The notes under the pieces: model-generated | Database searches by the model: none | What the model saw: the letters and a program-made list of their open reading frames with translations, nothing else | What the model was told of the DNA's origin: nothing | Part shown: piece by piece, positions 58,185-64,000 of the stretch | How the letters are laid out: the number at the start of each line of letters is the position of its first letter | How positions within the stretch are numbered: position 1 is the stretch's first letter | Made by a program: the position numbers and the translations under genes | DNA from: Pseudomonas berkeleyensis | Lineage (GTDB): Bacteria; Pseudomonadota; Gammaproteobacteria; Pseudomonadales; Pseudomonadaceae | DNA: 64,000 nucleotides | Reading direction: 5' to 3' | Assembly (NCBI RefSeq): GCF_014109765.1 | Contig: NZ_CP059139.1 | Span: 2,046,001-2,110,000, forward strand

Positions 58185-60230
58185 ATGGCTGATCTATTGA
58201 ACATAGGCCTCTCGGGCCTGTCGGCGAACAAGACCTCCCTGGCGGTCACCGGTCACAACATCGTCAACGTCAACACGCCCGGTTTCTCTCGCCAGGAGAC
58301 GATCCAGGCCACGCGTACGCCGCAGTTCAGTGGCGCAGGCTATATCGGTTCGGGGACGACCCTGACCGACGTTCGGCGTATCTACAACGAGTTTCTCAAT
58401 ACCCAGGTACGTAGCAGCACCGCGCTGAACAGCGACACCAAGGCGTATCTGAGCCAGATCAACCAGCTCGACTCCCTGCTTGCCGGGAGTAACACCGGCA
58501 TCACGCCAGGATTGCAGAAGCTGTTCTCGGCCCTGCAGACCGCGGCCGAAGACCCGGCCAACGTACCTGCGCGGCAGTTGGCGCTGTCGGAAGCGGAGGG
58601 GTTGGCCAAGCGTTTCAATACCGTCTACGACCGCCTGAACGAACAGAACGCATTCATCAACAAGCAGCTGTCGGCGGTTACCGATCAGGTCAATCAGCTG
58701 GCCACCGCGATCGCCGGTTACAACGATGCGATCGCCGTGGCCGCTTCCAATGGGCAGGCGCCGAACGATCTGCTCGATGCCCGCGAAGAGGCAGTGCGCA
58801 AGCTTTCCGAGTTCGTCGGTGTGACCGTGGTGCCGCAGGACGACAGCAGCTACAACCTGTTCATCGGCTCCGGTCAGCCCCTGGTCGTCGGCAAGCAGGC
58901 CGCCCGGCTTGAAGTGGTGCCGGGGCAGGCCGATCCGTTGCGCCACGAGGTGCAGTTCGTCAGCGGCAACTCACGGCAGAACGTCACCTCGCTGATCACC
59001 GGCGGAGAGATGGGCGGCCTGCTGCGCTACCGTGAGGACGTGCTGGATACGTCGCTCAATGCCGTGGGGCGCCTGGCACTGTCGGTCGCCGACCAGATCA
59101 ATCGGCAACTGGGGCAGGGCCTGGACCTCAATGGTCAGTTCGGCAACGAGCTGTTCCGTTCGATCAATGACCCTGCTCTGCTCAGTCAGCGCAGCCTGGC
59201 GCGGGTCGGCAACAGCGATCCGAACGCCAACCTCAACGTCACGCTCACCGACACCTCGCGCTTGACCACCAGCGATTACGAGGTGCAGTTCACCAGCGCC
59301 ACTGAATACGTGATTCGGCGGACGTCCGATGGCACGCTGTTTCCGCCGACCCCGGCGACCTTCGACATCACCACGGTGCCTGCGCCCGAAGTGGACGGCT
59401 TCTCCCTCGGCGTGGCCGGTGGCACCTTCGCGGCCGGTGATCGCTTCCTGGTGATGCCGACCCGTAACGCCGGTCGTGATGTTCGTGCGGACATGAAGAA
59501 CCCCGAGGAGCTGGCCTTCGCTGCGCCGCTCAAGGCTGAAACCAGCCCGGCCAACATCGGCACCGGCAAGATCACCCAGCCGAAGCTGCTGACCGAAATC
59601 AACATCTACGATCCGGCCGCACAGGCGGATCTGGAGACCAGCCTGCGCAATGCGCCGCCGCTGCGCATCGTGATGGGCGCCGGCGGCGGTGCGACGCAGA
59701 GCTATGACGTGGTCGACATCAACGGCAACGTGATCGACACCGGTAGCATCGTCCCGGGGCAGGACAACGCGCTGACCATCAGCGTGCCAGCCAACCCACC
59801 TGCGGTTCCCGCTGCGTTCGACTACCAGGTGACCATCAGCGGTCGACCGTCGGCCGGCGACAACTTCTCGGTATCGTTCAATACCAATGGCGTCTCGGAT
59901 AACCGCAACGCGCTGAATCTGGTCAACCTGCAGAACAAAGCCGTGATCGGGATCAACCCAGCGGCGCCCGACACCACGGGTTCGAGCTTTTCCGACTCAT
60001 ACGGCGATCTGGTGGAACGCGTCGGTACGCTCACCAGTCAGGCGCGTGTAGATGGCGAGGCGACCGGTGCGATTCTCAAGCAGGCCACCGATAACCGTGA
60101 CTCGGTTTCCGGGGTCAACCTCGATGAAGAAGCGGCGAAACTGATCCAGTTCGAGCAGTACTACCAGGCATCTGCGCAGATCATTCAAGTTGCGCGTAAC
60201 CTGTTCGATACTCTGATCAATACATTCTGA
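58185..60230 (+). CDS. flgK: FlgK hook-associated protein 1
   Basis: A 681-residue junction protein, normal for Pseudomonas. The N-terminal block is NIGLSGLSANKTSLAVTGHNIVNVNTPGFSRQETIQ. The C-terminal helices are GVNLDEEAAKLIQFEQYYQASAQIIQVARNLFDTLINTF. It joins hook and filament. FlgN, encoded upstream on the other strand, is its export chaperone. The gene lies 9 bases after flgJ. Confidence 0.96.
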   Translation: MADLLNIGLSGLSANKTSLAVTGHNIVNVNTPGFSRQETIQATRTPQFSGAGYIGSGTTLTDVRRIYNEFLNTQVRSSTALNSDTKAYLSQINQLDSLLAGSNTGITPGLQKLFSALQTAAEDPANVPARQLALSEAEGLAKRFNTVYDRLNEQNAFINKQLSAVTDQVNQLATAIAGYNDAIAVAASNGQAPNDLLDAREEAVRKLSEFVGVTVVPQDDSSYNLFIGSGQPLVVGKQAARLEVVPGQADPLRHEVQFVSGNSRQNVTSLITGGEMGGLLRYREDVLDTSLNAVGRLALSVADQINRQLGQGLDLNGQFGNELFRSINDPALLSQRSLARVGNSDPNANLNVTLTDTSRLTTSDYEVQFTSATEYVIRRTSDGTLFPPTPATFDITTVPAPEVDGFSLGVAGGTFAAGDRFLVMPTRNAGRDVRADMKNPEELAFAAPLKAETSPANIGTGKITQPKLLTEINIYDPAAQADLETSLRNAPPLRIVMGAGGGATQSYDVVDINGNVIDTGSIVPGQDNALTISVPANPPAVPAAFDYQVTISGRPSAGDNFSVSFNTNGVSDNRNALNLVNLQNKAVIGINPAAPDTTGSSFSDSYGDLVERVGTLTSQARVDGEATGAILKQATDNRDSVSGVNLDEEAAKLIQFEQYYQASAQIIQVARNLFDTLINTF

Positions 60231-60234
60231 TAGT

Positions 60235-60258
60235 CGCTTTCCCCAGTTCGGGAAAGCG
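60235..60258 (+). terminator. Hairpin between flgK and flgL
   Basis: A 9-bp stem (CGCTTTCCC / GGGAAAGCG) with a 6-base loop in the 68-base gap. No T-run follows, so it may act as an mRNA-stability element or attenuator rather than a full terminator. Confidence 0.5.
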
Positions 60259-60298
60259 CGGCCTGTACAGATGACAGGCGTTGCAAGAGGCAAGCCCC

Positions 60299-61987
60299 AT
60301 GGTTATGCGCATCTCATCCATTCAGGCATTCAATAACGGCGTTTCCGGTCTGGGGCGCAATTATTCGAATCTGATTCGCACCCAGGAGCAAATCAGCAGC
60401 GGCAACCGTATCCTGACCCCGGCGGATGATCCGGTGGCTTCGGTGCGCCTGCTGCAGCTCGAGCAACAACAGGCGGTGCTCAAGCAGTACAGCGACAACC
60501 TGACTGCTGCGAAGAACAGTCTGACGCAGGAAGAGACCACGCTTAATTCGGTCAATACCGTGCTGCAGCGTGTGCGCGAGCTGGCAGTACGCGCCGGTGG
60601 TGGTTCTCTGTCGGCGGAAGACCGCAACTCGATCGCCAAGGAGCTTTCCGAGCGCGAGGCCGAGCTGCTCAACCTGATGAACAGCCGCAACGCCCGTGGC
60701 GAGTACCTGTTCTCCGGTTTCCTGGGCAAGAACGAGCCGTTCGTGCGTAACCCGGATGGCACCTACTCGTACTTCGGTGACGAAGGGCAGCGGACGCTGC
60801 AGGTGGCCAGTTCGACCAATGTGGCGATCAACGACAACGGCAAGCGCCTGTTCGAGGATGTCACCAACGCCAATCGTGTGGCTAACGGCAATGGAGTCAA
60901 TAACCCGGCACTGCCGTCGCCGCCCTTGCCGGCAACCACCATTCCCGCCGTGCCCACCGACGAGCAGCGGGTATTCATCTCGCCTGGTCTGGTCGAGGAC
61001 AACCGCGCGTTCAACGCTGATTTCCGCAACGGCGAGCCCTATTCGCTGGCCTTCGTCAGTGGCACCGAGTTCCGTATCTACGATGCCAGCGGTGCGGATG
61101 TCACCTCGGAGATTCCGGGTGGCGGCAAGATCGATCCGCTGGTCAATGGCGGCAACGTCATCAACTTCCGTGGTATGCGTTTTCAACTCGATGTCGTCTT
61201 GAAAGAGGGCGACAACGTGCTGGATCTGGACAACCTGCTGGCCGACATCCAGCCGCCTGCCACCGCCGGTTCGCCCGGTATCGGCACCCATAGTTTCACG
61301 CTGCAGTCCGCGCCGACCGAGTTCGCGGTGACCCGTGCCTCTACCAACGGTTCGGCCGCCGTGGTGGCTGGGGGCAACATCGTCAACCAGGCCGTTTTCG
61401 ACAGCCAGTTCCCCACCTCTGGCGTGGTGCTGCGTTTCACCGATGACACCAACTACGAGGTGTATGCCCAGCCGGTCGGCCCCAGCAGTCCGGTGCTGAC
61501 CACCGGAACCGTTACGGCTCCGTATCCTGCCACCTTCACGGTCTATGGTGCGGAGTTCACGATGTCCGGCCCGGCAGCCGCGGCAGGCGGAGACGAGTTC
61601 GGCGTGCAGCCGCAGTTTCAGGAGCAGCGCAGCATCCTCAACACCATCTCCCGTCTGCGTCAGGCGCTGGAGTCCTCACCGACCTCGCCGGCCGGCAACC
61701 TGGCCATCCGCGATGAGGTTGCCATCGCCCTGAAGAACCTCGACAACGGCATGGGCAACGTGCTGGAAGTGCAGACCGAGATCGGCGCGCGCCTCAACAT
61801 GATCGACACCACTAGCGTCGACAACGAGGACGTGACCCTGGTGAACAAGTCGGTGCAGGCCGAGTTGCGCGAGCTGGATTACGCCGAGGCATTGTCGCGC
61901 CTGTCGTTCCAGACCATCATTCTCGAAGCGGCGCAGCAGAGCTACGTGAAGATCGCCGGGCTGAACCTGTTCAACCAGCTGCGTTGA
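60299..61987 (+). CDS. flgL: FlgL hook-associated protein 3
   Basis: A 562-residue flagellin-like junction protein. The conserved N-terminus is MRISSIQAFNNGVSGLGRNYSNLIRTQEQISSGNRILTPADDP. The C-terminus is LRELDYAEALSRLSFQTIILEAAQQSYVKIAGLNLFNQLR. The middle is longer than in the roughly 440-residue P. aeruginosa protein as I recall it, so the surface-exposed domain is enlarged. The start is the ATG at 60299, two codons before an alternative ATG at 60305. Last gene of the flgF-L unit. Confidence 0.94.
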   Translation: MVMRISSIQAFNNGVSGLGRNYSNLIRTQEQISSGNRILTPADDPVASVRLLQLEQQQAVLKQYSDNLTAAKNSLTQEETTLNSVNTVLQRVRELAVRAGGGSLSAEDRNSIAKELSEREAELLNLMNSRNARGEYLFSGFLGKNEPFVRNPDGTYSYFGDEGQRTLQVASSTNVAINDNGKRLFEDVTNANRVANGNGVNNPALPSPPLPATTIPAVPTDEQRVFISPGLVEDNRAFNADFRNGEPYSLAFVSGTEFRIYDASGADVTSEIPGGGKIDPLVNGGNVINFRGMRFQLDVVLKEGDNVLDLDNLLADIQPPATAGSPGIGTHSFTLQSAPTEFAVTRASTNGSAAVVAGGNIVNQAVFDSQFPTSGVVLRFTDDTNYEVYAQPVGPSSPVLTTGTVTAPYPATFTVYGAEFTMSGPAAAAGGDEFGVQPQFQEQRSILNTISRLRQALESSPTSPAGNLAIRDEVAIALKNLDNGMGNVLEVQTEIGARLNMIDTTSVDNEDVTLVNKSVQAELRELDYAEALSRLSFQTIILEAAQQSYVKIAGLNLFNQLR

Positions 61988-62055
61988 GCCGCAGTCGCCT
62001 GGCCGCTCGCATTGGCGGCAGGGTACGTTCTACTCATCAGGGATATGGCAGCGGC

Positions 62056-64000
62056 ATGACCGAACAGATTCTGGCTTTTTCCACCAAGGCGGGTTCGCTC
62101 GCGCTGCTCGACGGTCGCCTGCACAGTGCCTGCGTATTGCCGCAGGTGATCTTCAGCGTCGCGCAGTGGCGCGAGAGCGCTGAAGCCTGTCTGGCCGAGG
62201 TACGCGCCAAGGGCTGGGCCAGCATGGCCGTGCGCAGCAGCAGTAGCCGTGAGGATGGTGAGCAGTCGTCGGCCGCCGGGGCGTTCGACTCCTGCCTCAA
62301 CGTCGACACCTACGGCTTGTCGGCCGCCATCGAGCAGGTGCTCGAGTCGATGGGCGGGCAGGGCGCCAGTGCGCACGATCAGGTCTTCGTCCAGCCCATG
62401 GTCGGCGACGTGCGCATGGCCGGGGTTGGGTTTGGCATCGACCCGGCCACGCTGGCGCCGTACTTCGTGATCAACTACGACGAGAGTAGCGGACGCACCG
62501 ATGCCGTGACCTCCGGGCGCTCCAACGAGCTGCGTACTTTCTATGCCCATCATGCGGCCGGTGAATTGCCGGCCACGCTGGCCCCAGTGGTGGCGCTTCT
62601 GCGCGAGTTGCAGGCGTTGTTCGGGCGCCAGGCCATCGATATCGAATTCGCCGTGGACGCGCAGGCACGGCTGTACCTGCTGCAGGTACGACCGCTGGTG
62701 CTCGGCGCCGAACCGGCCGATGTCCAGGCGCATGGCAAGCTGGTTCGCCTGATTCACGATCGCATTGCTCAGGGCATTCGCCCGCAACCCTTCCTGCATG
62801 GCGAGCGCACCGTGTTCGGGGTGATGCCGGACTGGAATCCAGCCGAGATCATCGGTGTGCGACCACGGCCGCTGGCGCTGTCGCTGTACCGTGAGCTGGT
62901 GACCGACATGATCTGGGCCTACCAGCGCAACAACTACGGCTACCGCAACCTGCGCAGCTTCCCGCTGATGCTGCATTTTCACGGACTGCCCTACATCGAT
63001 GTGCGTGTCAGCTTCAACTCCTTCATCCCGCGCGACATCGACGGTGCCCTGGCTGACAAACTGGTCAATTACTACATCGAGCGCCTGTTGGCCGCGCCCA
63101 ATCTGCATGACAAGGTCGAGTTCGAGATCGTCTTCTCCTGCTACACGCTTGATCTGCCGCAACGCCTGCAGGCCCTGCAGGATGCGGGGTTCACCGAGGC
63201 CGAGTGCCGGCGCCTGGCCGACAGCCTGCGCGAGCTGACCAACCGTATCGTCCACAACGAAACCGGCCTGTGGCGCACTGACCGACAGAAGCTCGACGTG
63301 CTGTTGGCCAGACGCGACGAGATCCTCGGTGCCGATACCGATCCGGTGACGCGCATCTACTGGCTGCTGGAAGACTGCCGTCGTTACGGTACGCTGCCGT
63401 TCGCCGGGCTGGCGCGGGCCGGCTTCATCGCCGTGCAATTGCTGCGTTCGCTGGTCACCGTGGGCGTGCTCGACCAGAGCGAGTACGACGCGTTTCTCAA
63501 CGGTCTATCCACGGTCAGCGGGCAGATGACTCAGGATCTGGCGCAGCTGGATCGCACCACCTTCCTGGCGCGCTACGGCCACCTGCGGCCAGGCACTTAC
63601 GACATCCTTTCGCCGCGCTACGACGAGGCGCCCGATCTGTATTTCGACTGGCACAATCTGGCGGTCGAGGCGCGCCACGACAGTGCCCGTTTCGCCCTGT
63701 CGCTGGCGCAGATGCGCGAGATCAGCCGCCTGCTCAGCGAGCACGGGTTGTCCCATGACGTGGTGGGATTGTTCGATTTCCTCCAGGCCGGCATCGAATT
63801 GCGCGAGTACGCCAAGTTTGTGTTCACGCGCAATCTGTCCGATGCGCTGTCGCTGTTTCGTGAATTGGGCCATGACCTGGGCTTCAGCGCCGAGGACATG
63901 TCCTACGCCAACATCCAGTTGATCAAGGAGCTGCATGCTGCCAGCGCCGATCCCCGGGAACTGATCGCTGCCAGCATCGAGGAAGGGCGCCGGCGCTACG
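62056..64000 (+). CDS. PEP-synthase/PPDK-like protein, 5' part, runs off the window
   Basis: An open frame of at least 648 codons from the ATG at 62056 to the window end, with no stop. The N-terminal part resembles the ATP-grasp domain of PEP synthase and pyruvate phosphate dikinase. Seen are MAVRSSSSREDGEQSSAAGAF near residues 58-78 (phosphate-binding loop type) and IDIEFAVDAQARLYLLQVRPL near 195-215. The rest, with blocks such as RPGTYDILSPRYDE, is typical of PEP-utilising proteins found in surface-polysaccharide or flagellin-modification clusters. It follows flgL by 68 bases. In pseudomonads the flgL-fliC interval often holds the flagellin glycosylation island, so a role there is suggested but unproven. 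Confidence 0.8.
   Translation, partial: MTEQILAFSTKAGSLALLDGRLHSACVLPQVIFSVAQWRESAEACLAEVRAKGWASMAVRSSSSREDGEQSSAAGAFDSCLNVDTYGLSAAIEQVLESMGGQGASAHDQVFVQPMVGDVRMAGVGFGIDPATLAPYFVINYDESSGRTDAVTSGRSNELRTFYAHHAAGELPATLAPVVALLRELQALFGRQAIDIEFAVDAQARLYLLQVRPLVLGAEPADVQAHGKLVRLIHDRIAQGIRPQPFLHGERTVFGVMPDWNPAEIIGVRPRPLALSLYRELVTDMIWAYQRNNYGYRNLRSFPLMLHFHGLPYIDVRVSFNSFIPRDIDGALADKLVNYYIERLLAAPNLHDKVEFEIVFSCYTLDLPQRLQALQDAGFTEAECRRLADSLRELTNRIVHNETGLWRTDRQKLDVLLARRDEILGADTDPVTRIYWLLEDCRRYGTLPFAGLARAGFIAVQLLRSLVTVGVLDQSEYDAFLNGLSTVSGQMTQDLAQLDRTTFLARYGHLRPGTYDILSPRYDEAPDLYFDWHNLAVEARHDSARFALSLAQMREISRLLSEHGLSHDVVGLFDFLQAGIELREYAKFVFTRNLSDALSLFRELGHDLGFSAEDMSYANIQLIKELHAASADPRELIAASIEEGRRRY

Overview
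The window looks like a chromosomal segment of a Pseudomonas-like gammaproteobacterium. It is GC-rich, with very GC-rich third codon positions. It carries a pyoverdine-style siderophore locus (PvdA-, PvdE- and FecI/FecR-like genes), and its flagellar genes run in the Pseudomonas order flgZ-flgN-flgM-flgA / cheV-cheR-flgBCDE-flgFGHIJKL with sigma-54 and sigma-28 promoters. The combination recalls the P. mendocina/oleovorans group, but that is an impression, not a measurement.

Region 1 (1-36.3 kb) is a complete lipopeptide hydroxamate-siderophore locus. It opens with the tail of a SyrP-like aspartate beta-hydroxylase. Two giant NRPSs follow, with the domain order FAAL-T-C-A-T-C-A-T-E-C-A-T, then C-A-T-E-C-A-T-E. 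The binding-pocket residues read by eye suggest acyl - (hydroxy)Orn - D-(beta-OH)Asp - Ser - D-Ser - D-(hydroxy)Orn. Two hydroxamates plus one beta-hydroxyaspartate would give a hexadentate ferric ligand. The line has no thioesterase domain; an HSL-family alpha/beta hydrolase is translationally coupled to its end. The rest of the locus supplies import (FhuB-, FhuD- and FhuC-like proteins and a TonB receptor with an STN signalling domain), export (PvdE-like), control (divergent fecI/fecR), precursor tailoring (PvdA-like ornithine hydroxylase and an IucB/PvdYII-like acyltransferase) and iron release (FhuF-like reductase). Fur-box-like sites and a shared candidate ECF promoter motif lie upstream of several units.

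Region 2 (36.3-45.3 kb) is metabolic. It holds the Ser/Thr symporter sstT, then a plus-strand cluster: periplasmic binding protein, fused permease-ATPase, agmatinase-family ureohydrolase, LysR regulator, glutamine-synthetase-like gamma-glutamylpolyamine synthetase and an MFS transporter. Together these suggest uptake and breakdown of a guanidino or polyamine compound.

Region 3 (45.3-64 kb) is the early and middle flagellar block: the c-di-GMP brake flgZ, flgN, flgM (sigma-28 promoter), flgA, cheV, cheR, then flgBCDE and flgFGHIJKL, each behind a clear sigma-54 promoter. FlgI has an odd long N-terminal extension and FlgL is large. The window ends inside a PEP-synthase/PPDK-like gene directly after flgL, the position where pseudomonads often carry a flagellin-glycosylation island.
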